Below, piece by piece: positions 45,085 through 55,410 of a DNA stretch of 64,000 nt. The notes beneath the pieces were generated by a model that saw nothing but the letters and a program-made list of their open reading frames with translations, did not search any database and was not told where the DNA came from. Origin of the DNA: JBBQXK01 sp052387255 (GTDB lineage: Bacteria; Pseudomonadota; Alphaproteobacteria; Rhodobacterales; Rhodobacteraceae). The translations under genes were made by a program, and so were the position numbers. Each line of letters begins with the position of its first letter. Position 1 is the stretch's first letter. The stretch lies in NCBI GenBank assembly GCA_052387255.1, contig JBQTJI010000041.1, positions 51,290 to 115,289 of the forward strand, in the 5' to 3' direction.

Positions 45085-46151
45085 CGCAGCAGTCCTTCCA
45101 TCCCCGCCTGACCCCGCGCACGGTGCCTGCGGTATCCCTTCAACCACGCTTCGGCAAAGCGCAACACCTCGTCTTCGGTCGTCGCGGGCCCCAGCGAGAT
45201 GCGGATCGCCGACCCGGCCTCGGCCTCGCCGTATCCCATCGCCCGGAGCACCCGGCTGGCCCGCACCTTGCCGCTGGAACAGGCCGACCCTGCCGAGACG
45301 GCGAATCCGGCCAGGTCCATCGCCATCACCTGCGTCTCGCCCTTCCATCCGGGAGCCAGCAGACACAGCGTATTGGGCAACCGCTGGCCCGCGTACCCGA
45401 CAAAATTAGTCTCATTCAAATCGGCAGACAATGCCTGTTCTAGAATATTTCTAAGTTGGCCCACCCGCTCCCAGACCCCGTCGGCCAGATCGCGCGCCGC
45501 CGCCGCCGCCGCAGCAGCACCAAAGCCCGCGATGCCGATCAGGTTCTCGGTCCCCGCCCGCCGCCCCATCTCCTGCCCGCCACCGCGCAGTTGCGGCGGC
45601 ACGTCCACCCCCCGCCGCAGCACCAGCGCGCCGATCCCCTTCGGCCCGCCCAGCTTGTGCGCGCTGACCAGCCCCATGTCGCAACCCAGCCAGTCGAAGG
45701 CCAGCGCCACCTTGCCGAACCCTTGCGTCAGGTCGCTGACCGCCAGACCGGGGGGCAGGTCCTGCAGCACGCCCGTTTCGGAATTCGCCAGTTGCAGCGC
45801 CATCCGCCCCGGATCGCCGGCCTGCACCCGCCCCGCGCCATCGACCGGCAGACCGGCTTCGCACCAGGCCAGCACCGCCTCATGCTCGATCTCCGCGCAG
45901 CGCAGCCCCCGGCCGGCGCAGGCCAGTGCCGCCGCCTCGGTCGCACCGCTGGTGAACACCAGATCGCTGCCCGATGCCCCCAGCGCCGTCGCCACCTGCG
46001 CCCGCGCGCGTTCGACCAGCGCGCGCGCCGCCCGCCCCTCGGCATGCACCGACGACGGGTTGCCCACGACATCCATCGCCGCCGCCATCGCCGCCCGCGC
46101 CTCTGGCCGCAGCGGGGCAGTGGCGTTCCAGTCCAGATAGACCCGTCTCAT
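45081..46151 (-). CDS. NifS/IscS-type cysteine desulfurase
   Basis: The 356-residue PLP enzyme starts MRRVYLDWNATAPLRPEA and carries the PLP Lys in SAHKLGGPKGIGAL (about residue 190) and the active-site Cys in SAGSACSSGKV (about 310), the IscS-type long loop. It is a second desulfurase in an operon that also ends with sufS. ATG 46151 was preferred to ATG 46160 because the latter lies inside the tail of a dispersed repeat (see 46158-46213). Confidence 0.93.
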
Positions 46152-46157
46152 GCGCTT

Positions 46158-46213
46158 CATCTGTTCCCAAATATCCTCGGGGGGTCCGGGGGGCAGACAG
46201 CCCCCCGGCCTTG
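46158..46213. repeat. Dispersed repeat, copy A: hairpin plus conserved tail
   Basis: On the minus strand this reads GGCCGGGGGG-CTGTCTG-CCCCCCGGACCCCCCGAGG then ATATTTGGGAACAGATGAAG. The copy at 53433-53487 aligns with it over its whole length, differing mainly in the loop. It lies between iscR and the desulfurase, and its tail supplies a misleading ATG. Confidence 0.8.
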
Positions 46214-46230
46214 CCGCAGGAACCGCCGTC

Positions 46231-46692
46231 TCAGGCCTCGTCCACCACCCGGAACAGTGCCGGAACCGCCGGGCAAGGGGCCATCTTGTTCGTCACCACA
46301 TCCGACAGCCGGGTCTGGTGCAGGAACACATAGACCTGCGCCGACAGCCCTTCCCACAGCCGGTTGGTCATCGACTGCGCCCGCGTGCCCGACACGCCCC
46401 CGCTCGCCCCCGCGCCGGTGTGCATGGCGTCGACGGTTTCCTCGACCGCCTCCATCACTTCGCTGACCCGAATCGCATCGGCACTGCGCGCCAGGCGATA
46501 GCCGCCGCCCGGGCCCCGCACCGCCTCGACCAGGCCCGCCCGGCGCAGGCGCACGAACAGCTGCTCGAGATAGGGCAGGCTGATGTCCTGCCGCTTCGAC
46601 ACCTCGGCCAGGGTCACCAGCCCGTCCTTGCCCGCCAGCGCCAGATCGGCCAGCGCCACCATCGCATAGCGGCCCTTGGTCGAGAGTTTCAT
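46231..46692 (-). CDS. iscR: Rrf2-family Fe-S regulator IscR
   Basis: The 153-residue Rrf2 regulator has a winged HTH (MKLSTKGRYAMVALADLA, DISLPYLEQLFVRLRRAGLVEAVRGPGGGYRLAR). Classical IscR has three Cys for a 2Fe-2S cluster; this one has only one, in KMAPCPAVPALF near residue 140. A single-Cys IscR with cluster-binding ability is known in Rhodobacter sphaeroides. It heads the suf operon, which it is expected to repress when Fe-S status is good. ATG 46692 (MKLSTKG) was chosen as the family start. Confidence 0.93.
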   Translation of the reverse strand: MKLSTKGRYAMVALADLALAGKDGLVTLAEVSKRQDISLPYLEQLFVRLRRAGLVEAVRGPGGGYRLARSADAIRVSEVMEAVEETVDAMHTGAGASGGVSGTRAQSMTNRLWEGLSAQVYVFLHQTRLSDVVTNKMAPCPAVPALFRVVDEA

Positions 46693-46838
46693 GCCCTGCC
46701 CCCCTTCCGTCATTGACGCCATGTCGCGCGCGCCTTAACTGCACCCTCTGGGGCGCGGCCATGGCGGGCCTGCCCTTTTGTGCTAGGTCAACGCCCCGGT
46801 TTTGTCCATCCGGGGACGGCGAGAGGTCAGGCGACAGC

Positions 46839-47498
46839 ATGCCCGAGGTTATTTTCGCTGGCCCCGAGGGGCGTCTCGAAGGCCGCTACCACCCGCAGAA
46901 GGACCGCGACGCCCCCATCGCCATCGTGCTGCACCCCCATCCGCAGTTCGGCGGCTCGTTGAACAACAAGGTCGTCTACAACCTGCACTATGCCTTCTAC
47001 ACCCTGGGCTTCACCGTCCTGCGCTTCAACTTCCGCGGCGTCGGGCGCAGCCAGGGCGAATACGACCAGGGCATCGGCGAATTGTCCGACGCGGCCTCGG
47101 CGCTCGACTACCTGCAGTCGATGAACCAGAACGCGAAACACTGCTGGGTCGCGGGCTTCAGCTTTGGTGCCTGGATCGGCATGCAGCTTCTGATGCGCCG
47201 CCCCGAGATCACCGGCTTCATCAGCGTCTCGCCCCCCGCCAACATGTACGATTTCAGCTTTCTCGCCCCCTGCCCCAGTTCGGGGCTGATCATCAACGGC
47301 ACCGCCGACAAGGTGGCCCCGCCCAAGGACACCGGCATCCTGGTGAACAAGCTGCACGAACAGAAGGGCATCAAGATCACCCACGCCCAGATCGAGGGGG
47401 CCGACCACTTCTTCAAGGACGAAGAGGCCCACATGCGTCCGATGATCCAGACCGTCAGCGACTATGTCCGCCGCCGCCTGACCGAGGGGTCGCGCTGA
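46839..47498 (+). CDS. Alpha/beta hydrolase
   Basis: The 219-residue protein has the hydrolase landmarks VLHPHPQFGGSLNNKVV, RFNFRGVGRSQG, and nucleophile elbow AGFSFGAWIG (Ser near residue 108), ending with INGTADKVAPP (Asp) and EGADHFF (His). It is of the widespread small dienelactone-hydrolase/YfhR-like type; the substrate is not evident. It faces away from iscR and is followed 1 nt later by a small conserved gene. Confidence 0.85.
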   Translation: MPEVIFAGPEGRLEGRYHPQKDRDAPIAIVLHPHPQFGGSLNNKVVYNLHYAFYTLGFTVLRFNFRGVGRSQGEYDQGIGELSDAASALDYLQSMNQNAKHCWVAGFSFGAWIGMQLLMRRPEITGFISVSPPANMYDFSFLAPCPSSGLIINGTADKVAPPKDTGILVNKLHEQKGIKITHAQIEGADHFFKDEEAHMRPMIQTVSDYVRRRLTEGSR

Positions 47499-47499
47499 C

Positions 47500-47763
47500 A
47501 TGAGCATCGTCGATGACATCGCCGACATGCTGGCCCGCGAGACGGTGGCGGCGATGGCGGAACTGGACGACGACCGGTTCTACGACAAGGTGGCCAAGGT
47601 CGTGGGCGACATCTCTCCCACCGTGCAAGAGGCCTATACCCTGGCCATCCGCGCCCGGCTGGCCGAACGCCGCACGCTGGATTTCATCAAGCGCACGCTG
47701 GACGCCAGGCGCACCGGGGCCGAGGCCCCCAAGGCACCGCGCGGTCCGGACGCCGGGCATTGA
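47500..47763 (+). CDS. Small conserved protein of unknown function
   Basis: The 87-residue helical, acidic/basic protein (MSIVDDIADMLARETVAAMAELDDDRFYDKVAKVVGDISPTVQEAYTLAIRARLAERR...) has no signal peptide. It is probably co-expressed with the hydrolase upstream (1-nt gap) and followed by the HD-domain gene, whose start overlaps its stop. The function is unknown. Confidence 0.65.
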   Translation: MSIVDDIADMLARETVAAMAELDDDRFYDKVAKVVGDISPTVQEAYTLAIRARLAERRTLDFIKRTLDARRTGAEAPKAPRGPDAGH

Positions 47764-48331
47764 GCGAGAGGCTGGACGCCCAGTTCGCCTTCCTGAACGA
47801 GGCAGACCGCCTCAAGTCCGTGCTGCGCGCCACGACGGTCGCCCCGAAAACTCGGCCGAACATTCCTGGCACCTCGCCCTCTACGCCATGGTGCTGGCCG
47901 ACCAGGCCGGCCCCGGCGTCGACGTCACCCGCGTGACCGCCATGCTGATCCTGCACGACCTGGTCGAGATCGACACCGGCGACGTGCCGATCCATTCCGC
48001 CAACGGCACGGCCCATGCCTCTGCCGAAACCCAAGCCGCCGAGGCCCGCGCCGCCGACCGCATCTTCGGCCTGCTGCCCCCCGACCTCTGCGACAGCTTC
48101 CGTGCTTTGTGGGAAGAATTCGAGGCGGCAGAGACCCCCGACGCCATCTTCGCCAAATCCCTCGACCGGGTGCAGCCGGTGATGCAGAACATCGCCAGCG
48201 GTGGCGGGACGTGGATCACATACGGCGTGACGCTGGACCAGTTGGAAACGCGGGTGGGGGTGAAGGTCAGGCGCGGCCTGCCCGGTCTCTGGGATCATGT
48301 ACGGAAGAAGGCGCTGCCTTTCTTCCGCTGA
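47760..48331 (+). pseudogene. HD-domain (YfbR/HDDC2-like) phosphohydrolase with a frameshift
   Basis: From TTG 47760 the frame reads LSERLDAQFAFLNEADRLKSVLRATT, a family-like opening, then runs off into non-family sequence. In the next frame a good HD-domain body begins at about 47835: GRPENSAEHSWHLALYAMVL, ILHDLVEIDTGD (metal His/Asp) and a family-like C-terminus to TGA 48331. Some seven bases seem missing near 47832-47840. It could be a true mutation or an assembly error; without repair the protein lacks its N-terminus. Confidence 0.7.
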
Positions 48332-48385
48332 CTTGTCCCATCTGTCCCTTTTGTCTATATTAGACAAGCCAGACAGGAGTGCCCC

Positions 48386-48634
48386 ATGAAATCCGTCTCC
48401 TCCACCGACCTCAAGCAATCGCTCGGCGACGTCCTCGCCACCGCCGCCCGCGAACCGGTGACGATCACCCGGCATGGCGCGCCAAGGTATGTGCTGATGA
48501 GCATGGAAGCCTATGAGCGGCGAGAACCGAAAGACAGCCGCAGGGTGTATCGGGTCGAAGATACGCCTGACGACCTCGCCGACCTGCTGATCGCGGCGCT
48601 CGACCGGCAGATCGCGGAACTCGACGGTGCCTGA
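48386..48634 (+). CDS. Antitoxin, Phd/YefM family
   Basis: The 82-residue protein starts MKSVSSTDLKQSLGDVLATAAREPVTITRHGAPRYVLMSMEAYERR, the Phd/YefM DNA-binding fold, and has an acidic toxin-binding tail (DTPDDLADLLIAAL). AGGAG lies 10 nt upstream. The toxin gene follows with an 8-bp overlap, the usual antitoxin-first layout. Confidence 0.9.
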   Translation: MKSVSSTDLKQSLGDVLATAAREPVTITRHGAPRYVLMSMEAYERREPKDSRRVYRVEDTPDDLADLLIAALDRQIAELDGA

Positions 48635-48932
48635 TCCCCGCCCAGGCGATATCTGGCGCTATCCCTATCTGTGGGATCGGCAGGCGAGACAGGGAGAAAC
48701 CGAAGGGCGCAAGGACCGTCCTGCGGCAATTGTAGCGGCGGTTCATGACGCCCAGGGCACGCTCTATCTCGCGCTGCTGGCCATCACGACGAAACCTCCC
48801 GGCGAAGGGCGCATCGCCCTGCCCATCCCGCAGACGGAGGCGCACCGGTCCTTTGGAGATACGTACGAAAACTTGCGACACATTTCTTTGCCGCGTTATG
48901 ATAGCCGTCATGCAGCCAATGGAATCGAATGA
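48627..48932 (+). pseudogene. PemK/MazF-like toxin, C-terminally degenerate
   Basis: Residues 1-71 (MPDPRPGDIWRYPYLWDRQARQGETEGRKDRPAAIVAAV..., LLAITTKPPGEGRIALPIPQTEAHRS) follow the PemK/MazF-like plasmid-type toxin pattern. After about position 48840 the similarity ends and the frame runs through unrelated, AT-richer sequence to 48932. Family members are longer at the C-terminus, so this looks like a truncation at the junction with the adjoining lipoprotein DNA. Ribonuclease activity is therefore doubtful. Confidence 0.65.
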
Positions 48933-48945
48933 CAGAAGGCTCCGC

Positions 48946-49323
48946 ATGAGAAGAGCAATGCTACTGGTGCTGGTAGTCCTTGGGGGCTGCGGCGGAACAA
49001 TATCCCTGCCCGTCGTCGGGAAGTTGAGCAACGGTGACACAGCGCAGGGTGGCGTAACCATTGATACTGCGTCAGGGGTTGGCACGTTCTCGATGACTAC
49101 TCTTCGCGGTCTTCAATGCTCGGGATCTTACAATGGCTACGACACAAACCCGACTATCACGGTACCAGTGACTTGTAACAACGGACAATCTGGCGTCGTG
49201 ATCGCTACCCGCGATGCAAGTGGTATCGCGGGCACAGCGCAGGCTCAACTTCGCAACGGCATGACCGGACGATTCCTGTTCGGTAACATTTCCGCACAGC
49301 AGCAGGCTGAGTTCCTTAAGTAG
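48946..49323 (+). CDS. Putative lipoprotein in AT-richer DNA
   Basis: The 125-residue protein MRRAMLLVLVVLGGCGGTISLPVVGK has a signal peptide with a LGGC lipobox (Cys near residue 15). The rest is Gly/Thr/Ser-rich with alternating beta pattern and a Cys pair (LQCSGSY, VTCNNGQ). AGAAGG stands 6 nt upstream of ATG 48946. Base composition is visibly lower in GC than its neighbours, suggesting transfer. I know no family for it. Confidence 0.6.
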   Translation: MRRAMLLVLVVLGGCGGTISLPVVGKLSNGDTAQGGVTIDTASGVGTFSMTTLRGLQCSGSYNGYDTNPTITVPVTCNNGQSGVVIATRDASGIAGTAQAQLRNGMTGRFLFGNISAQQQAEFLK

Positions 49324-49409
49324 TCTGCATACCATCGCATACCGCTTCTGCCTACCACGACTTTCTGCTATGCAGCATCCAGCCCGAATCCTGCCGCAGG
49401 AGCCCCCCG

Positions 49410-50624
49410 ATGACCAGGATCAAAGTCGCCAACCCGGTCGTCGAACTCGACGGTGACGAAATGACCCGGATCATCTGGGATTTCATCAAGCAGAAGCTGA
49501 TCCTGCCCTATCTCGACATCGACCTCAAATACTACGACCTGTCGGTGCAGGTGCGCGACGCGACGGACGACCAGATCACCGTCGATGCCGCGATGGCGAT
49601 CAGGCAGCACGGCGTCGGTGTGAAATGCGCCACGATCACGCCCGACGAAGCGCGGGTCGAAGAGTTCGGGCTGAAACAGATGTGGAAGTCGCCGAACGGC
49701 ACCATCCGCAACATCCTGGGCGGCGTCATCTTCCGCCAGCCCATCATCTGCCGCAACGTCCCCCGCCTTGTGCCCGGCTGGACCAAACCCATCGTCGTCG
49801 GACGCCACGCCTTCGGCGACCAGTACAAGGCGACCGATTTCCGCTTTCCCGGCCCCGGCAAGCTGACCATGAAATTCACCGGCGACGACGGCACCGTCAT
49901 CGAGCGTGATGTCTACAGCGCCCCCTCGGCCGGCGTCTACATGGGCATGTACAACCTGGACGACAGCATCATCGACTTTGCCCGCGCCAGCCTGAACTAT
50001 GGCCTCACCCTCGGCTGGCCGGTCTACCTGTCCACCAAGAACACCATCCTCAAGGCCTATGACGGGCGCTTCCTCGACCTGTTCCAGAAGATCTACGAAG
50101 AGGAATTCGAAGACGCGTTCAAGAAGGCCGGCATCACCTACCAGCACCGCCTGATCGACGACATGGTGGCCAGTTCGATGAAATGGTCGGGCGGCTATGT
50201 CTGGGCCTGCAAGAACTATGACGGCGACGTGCAGTCCGATCTGGTGGCGCAGGGGTTCGGCAGCCTGGGCATGATGACCAGCATCCTGATGACGCCGGAT
50301 GGCCGCACCGTCGAGGCCGAGGCCGCCCACGGCACCGTCACCCGCCACTACCGCCAGCACCAGCAGGGCAAGCAGACCTCCACCAACTCGGTCGCGTCGA
50401 TCTACGCCTGGACCGGGGGGCTGAAGCACCGCGCGAAACTGGACGGCAACGATGCACTGATGCGCTTTGCCACAACGCTGGAGCAGGTGACGGTCGATAC
50501 GGTCGAGGATGGCCACATGACCAAGGACCTGGCCCTGCTGGTCGGCCCCGACCAGAAATGGCTGACCACCATGGGCTATCTGGAAAAGGTGGATGAATAC
50601 CTGAACAAGGCCCTCGCGGGCTGA
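49410..50624 (+). CDS. icd: NADP-dependent isocitrate dehydrogenase
   Basis: The 404-residue enzyme converts isocitrate to 2-oxoglutarate in the TCA cycle. It opens MTRIKVANPVVELDGDEMTRIIWDFIKQKLILPYLDIDLKYYDL and contains the substrate-binding SPNGTIRNILGG and the metal region IDDMVASSMKWSGGYVWACKNYDGDVQSD, as in the eukaryote-like NADP-ICDH (type II) found in alphaproteobacteria. AGGAG lies upstream. It is monocistronic. Confidence 0.97.
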   Translation: MTRIKVANPVVELDGDEMTRIIWDFIKQKLILPYLDIDLKYYDLSVQVRDATDDQITVDAAMAIRQHGVGVKCATITPDEARVEEFGLKQMWKSPNGTIRNILGGVIFRQPIICRNVPRLVPGWTKPIVVGRHAFGDQYKATDFRFPGPGKLTMKFTGDDGTVIERDVYSAPSAGVYMGMYNLDDSIIDFARASLNYGLTLGWPVYLSTKNTILKAYDGRFLDLFQKIYEEEFEDAFKKAGITYQHRLIDDMVASSMKWSGGYVWACKNYDGDVQSDLVAQGFGSLGMMTSILMTPDGRTVEAEAAHGTVTRHYRQHQQGKQTSTNSVASIYAWTGGLKHRAKLDGNDALMRFATTLEQVTVDTVEDGHMTKDLALLVGPDQKWLTTMGYLEKVDEYLNKALAG

Positions 50625-50667
50625 GAGGGCCAGAGACTCGCGACAGAAGCTGGACTATTGGGGGAGC

Positions 50668-50814
50668 ATGACGGCAGAGACTTGTTCACTTTGCGAGCGT
50701 CCGTCTTATGCTGCGACCGGCTTTTCATATGCGGTGAGCGTCGCAATCATCGTGGGAGTGGTCCTGTTGCTGCGCCGCGCATTTTCCGGCACATGGCCAA
50801 TCAGCAATGACTAA
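50668..50814 (+). CDS. Putative 48-residue membrane protein
   Basis: A small frame opens ATG 50668 with GGGGGAG just upstream and closes at TAA 50814. It encodes a short polar start with a CxxC pair (TCSLCE), one hydrophobic helix (about residues 19-36, VSVAIIVGVVLLL) and a short Arg-rich tail. It fills the gap between icd and vapC. The close spacing of the ribosome-binding site lowers confidence. Confidence 0.4.
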   Translation: MTAETCSLCERPSYAATGFSYAVSVAIIVGVVLLLRRAFSGTWPISND

Positions 50815-50834
50815 CTGGCCAAGTACGCCGGGCT

Positions 50835-51227
50835 TCAGCCCGGCACAACCGCGGACCGCACGTCGGTCTGCGCGAAGTCGTCGCCCACATACAACAGCGG
50901 CAGATCTCGCGTCTTGGCCAGCGCATAGGCGAAACAGTCGCCGAAGTTGAGGTTGGCGGGATGATTGCCTTTGCCCCAGCCAAGATAGACTTCTCCTGCG
51001 AACCGGGCACGGGCTTCGTCGAGCGGGACGATTTCGATCGGAGTTTCCCGGATCAGCCGCAGCGCCAGCCGGTGCAGTCCACGCTTGCCCGCAACGATCA
51101 TGCACTCTGTCAGGCTGCCGGCGCACATACAGGCCGCCGACGCTTCCCGCAGGGCGCGCCGCAGAGCGGGTTCCGTTGCTTCGGCCTGAAGCATTGCGAC
51201 GATGGCCGAGGTATCAACAACGATCAA
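50835..51227 (-). CDS. vapC: VapC-family PIN toxin
   Basis: The 130-residue PIN ribonuclease has the acidic residues in MIVVDTSAIVAMLQ (Asp about residue 5), LTECMIVAG (Glu), and FGDCFAYALA (Asp about 97). VapC toxins cut tRNA or rRNA when free of antitoxin. It overlaps vapB by ATGA. Confidence 0.93.
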   Translation of the reverse strand: MIVVDTSAIVAMLQAEATEPALRRALREASAACMCAGSLTECMIVAGKRGLHRLALRLIRETPIEIVPLDEARARFAGEVYLGWGKGNHPANLNFGDCFAYALAKTRDLPLLYVGDDFAQTDVRSAVVPG

Positions 51228-51481
51228 CCGGGCAACCCGTCTTCATCATACAGGAAATCCTGACTGTGCGCGGCGTCCGTCTGCGGCATCGGAATTCGCG
51301 CGGCGATGGCCTGCAGATTGTCGAGCAGAATGTCGAACTCCGCCGGTGCCAGCTTTCGTTTGACGGGCACGAGACGCACTACGACCTCGCCGTGTCGCGT
51401 CAGCAGAACTTCTTCTCCCGATTCGGCACGCCGGACCAGATCGGTCAGAACGCCCTTCGCTTCGCTCACGCTGATGTCCAT
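51224..51481 (-). CDS. vapB: Antitoxin of the Phd/YefM type, paired with VapC
   Basis: The 85-residue protein MDISVSEAKGVLTDLVRRAESGEEVLLTRHGEVVVRLVPVKRK is a Phd/YefM-fold antitoxin, with a C-terminal part (MPQTDAAHSQDFLYDEDGLPG) that would embrace the PIN toxin. Its ATG 51481 is the family start. It overlaps vapC by ATGA. Confidence 0.88.
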   Translation of the reverse strand: MDISVSEAKGVLTDLVRRAESGEEVLLTRHGEVVVRLVPVKRKLAPAEFDILLDNLQAIAARIPMPQTDAAHSQDFLYDEDGLPG

Positions 51482-51605
51482 CGCCAATCTCCGTCCAAGA
51501 CCTTCAATATAGACCATCCGATGGTCCAGAACAACCCGGCGGTTCCGGCTGGCCTTTTCTGCGGCTGCAAGATAGAGCCCCGGCAACCCCGGAAAAGAGA
51601 CCCCC

Positions 51606-53426
<1,821 letters not shown>

Positions 53427-53432
53427 GGGGGC

Positions 53433-53487
53433 AGGACCGGGGGGTTTCACACCCCCCGGACCCCCCGTGGGACATTTGGGAACAGAT
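53433..53487. repeat. Dispersed repeat, copy B: hairpin plus conserved tail
   Basis: GGACCGGGGGG-TTTCACA-CCCCCCGGACCCCCCGTGGG is followed by ACATTTGGGAACAGATGAAG. It aligns with copy A (46158-46213), the ATTTGGGAACAGATGAAG tail being identical. It lies downstream of typA and doubles as a terminator. Confidence 0.8.
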
Positions 53488-53575
53488 GAAGGGCAAGCGG
53501 TCGGGGATGGCGTCCGGTTTACAGGCGGGGGCCGATCGGCGATAAGGTCGTGCGACGGGCGGGAACGGGGCCGAC

Positions 53576-54157
53576 ATGCTGCTTCTGATCGACAACTACG
53601 ACAGTTTTACTTGGAACCTCGTCCACTACCTGGGCGAACTGGGGGCCGAGGTGCAGGTTCTGCGCAACGACGCGGTGGACGTGCAGCAGGCCATGGCGCT
53701 GAACCCCGCCGCCATCGTGCTGTCCCCCGGCCCCTGCGACCCCGACCAGGCGGGCATCTGCCTGCCCCTGACCCATGCCGCCGCCGAGGCGCGCATTCCC
53801 TTGCTGGGCGTCTGCCTGGGCCACCAGGCCATCGGGCAGGCGTTTGGCGGGAAGGTCATGCGCTGCCACGAGATCGTGCACGGCAAGATGGGCACGATGC
53901 ACCATGCAGGACAAGGCGTGTTCGCGGGCCTGCCCTCACCCTTCCAGGCCACGCGGTACCATTCGCTGATCGTCGACCGCGCGACGTTGCCCGCGTCGCT
54001 GGAGGTGACTGCCTGGCTTGACGACGGCACGATCATGGGCCTGCGCCACCGCGACCGCCCCGTCGAGGGCGTGCAGTTCCACCCCGAAAGCATCGCCTCG
54101 GAACACGGGCATGCCCTGCTGAAGAACTTCCTCGACCTGGCACGGGTGCCTGCATGA
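53576..54157 (+). CDS. trpG: Anthranilate synthase component II (glutamine amidotransferase)
   Basis: The 193-residue class I GATase has LLIDNYDSFTWNLVHYLGELG, the nucleophile Cys in LLGVCLGHQAIGQAFGG (about residue 80), and VQFHPESIASEHG with the catalytic His and Glu. It supplies ammonia for anthranilate or, in PabA mode, aminodeoxychorismate. It overlaps trpD by ATGA, which favours the trp role. Confidence 0.93.
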   Translation: MLLLIDNYDSFTWNLVHYLGELGAEVQVLRNDAVDVQQAMALNPAAIVLSPGPCDPDQAGICLPLTHAAAEARIPLLGVCLGHQAIGQAFGGKVMRCHEIVHGKMGTMHHAGQGVFAGLPSPFQATRYHSLIVDRATLPASLEVTAWLDDGTIMGLRHRDRPVEGVQFHPESIASEHGHALLKNFLDLARVPA

Positions 54158-55164
54158 GCGGGCTGAAGCCGCTGATCGGCATCGCCGCCGACCGGGCGCT
54201 GACGCGGGACGAGGCGGTGATGGCCTTCACCGCGCTGTTCGAGGGCGAGGCGACGCCCGCGCAGGTCGGCGGCTTCCTGATGGCGCTGCGCACGCGGGGC
54301 GAGACGGTGGACGAGATCGCCGCCGCCGCAACCGTCATGCGCGCCAAATGCGTGGCCGTCCGGGCACCGGCGGGGGCGATGGACATCGTCGGCACGGGCG
54401 GCGACGGCAAGGGCACGCTCAACATCTCGACCGCGACGGCGCTGGTGGTGGCGGGGGCGGGCGTCGTCGTGGCCAAGCACGGCAACCGCAATCTCAGTTC
54501 GAAATCGGGCGCGGCGGATGCGCTGACCGAGCTTGGCCTCAACGTCATGGTCGGCGCGGACGTGGTGGAACGCTGTCTCGCCGAGGCCGGGATCGGCTTC
54601 ATGATGGCCCCCATGCACCACCCCGCGATGCGCCATGTCGGCCCGGTGCGGATCGAGCTGGGCACACGCACGCTGTTCAACGTGCTGGGGCCGCTGACCA
54701 ATCCGGCGGGCGCGCGGCGGCAGCTGACCGGGGCCTTCTCGCCCGCGCTGATCCGCCCGATGGCCGAGGTTCTGGCGGTGCTGGGGTCGCATGCCGCCTG
54801 GCTGGTGCACGGGTCGGACGGCACCGACGAATGCTCCATCGCCGGGCCGACGGCGGTGGTGGCGCTGGATCACGGCACCTTGCGCGACTTCACCCTGCAC
54901 CCCGAGGATGCGGGCCTGCCCGTGCATCCGTTTGCGGCCATCCTGGGCGGCACACCCGCCGAGAACGCCCGCGCGCTCAAGGCGCTGCTCGACGGCGCGA
55001 CGGGGGCCTACCGCGATGCCGTTCTGCTGAACGCCGCCGCCGCCCTGGTGGTGGCGGGCAAGGCGGATCACCTGAAGGACGGGGTCGAGCGGGCCCGCGC
55101 CAGCCTCGACAGCGGGGCGGCCCGCGACCGCCTGGCGATCCTGGCGCGGATCACGCAGGGCTGA
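54154..55164 (+). CDS. trpD: Anthranilate phosphoribosyltransferase
   Basis: The 336-residue enzyme adds phosphoribose to anthranilate. It shows DIVGTGGDGKGTLNISTATALV (PRPP loop, about residue 78), AKHGNRNLSSKSGAADALTELG, and MAPMHHPAMRHVGPVR, all TrpD signatures, and GPLTNPAGARRQLTG. It is coupled to trpG. Confidence 0.95.
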   Translation: MSGLKPLIGIAADRALTRDEAVMAFTALFEGEATPAQVGGFLMALRTRGETVDEIAAAATVMRAKCVAVRAPAGAMDIVGTGGDGKGTLNISTATALVVAGAGVVVAKHGNRNLSSKSGAADALTELGLNVMVGADVVERCLAEAGIGFMMAPMHHPAMRHVGPVRIELGTRTLFNVLGPLTNPAGARRQLTGAFSPALIRPMAEVLAVLGSHAAWLVHGSDGTDECSIAGPTAVVALDHGTLRDFTLHPEDAGLPVHPFAAILGGTPAENARALKALLDGATGAYRDAVLLNAAAALVVAGKADHLKDGVERARASLDSGAARDRLAILARITQG

Positions 55165-55182
55165 CGCAAGGGACTGGGGCAG

Positions 55183-55410
55183 ATGACGCTGGACGAGATG
55201 GCCGCCGAACTGGTCGAAGGCTGGACTGCGAACGACCCCGAGATGGTGGCACGTTGGGACCGCAACCGTCTTTGGGACCGCGCCGAACGCCTGGGCACCC
55301 GGATCAAGGCCGAGGCGCGGGAAAGCGGGCGGTCGGAACGGGCGGTTCTGCTGGACTACCAGATGCTGTTCCCGCAGCCGGGTGTTCCGGGCGAGGGCGA
55401 GCTTGGCTGA
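55183..55410 (+). CDS. Small protein upstream of uracil-DNA glycosylase
   Basis: The 75-residue charged, helical protein (MTLDEMAAELVEGWTANDPEMVARWDRNRLWDRAERLGTRIKAEARESGRSERAVLLDY...) lies 18 nt after trpD and overlaps the next gene by 8 bp. I recognise no family. Confidence 0.5.
   Translation: MTLDEMAAELVEGWTANDPEMVARWDRNRLWDRAERLGTRIKAEARESGRSERAVLLDYQMLFPQPGVPGEGELG

Noticed and set aside
46152..46160. ATG 46160 as start of the cysteine desulfurase
   Set aside because: This ATG belongs to the repeat tail that recurs at 53482-53484 without such a gene; the family start is MRRVYLDWN at 46151.
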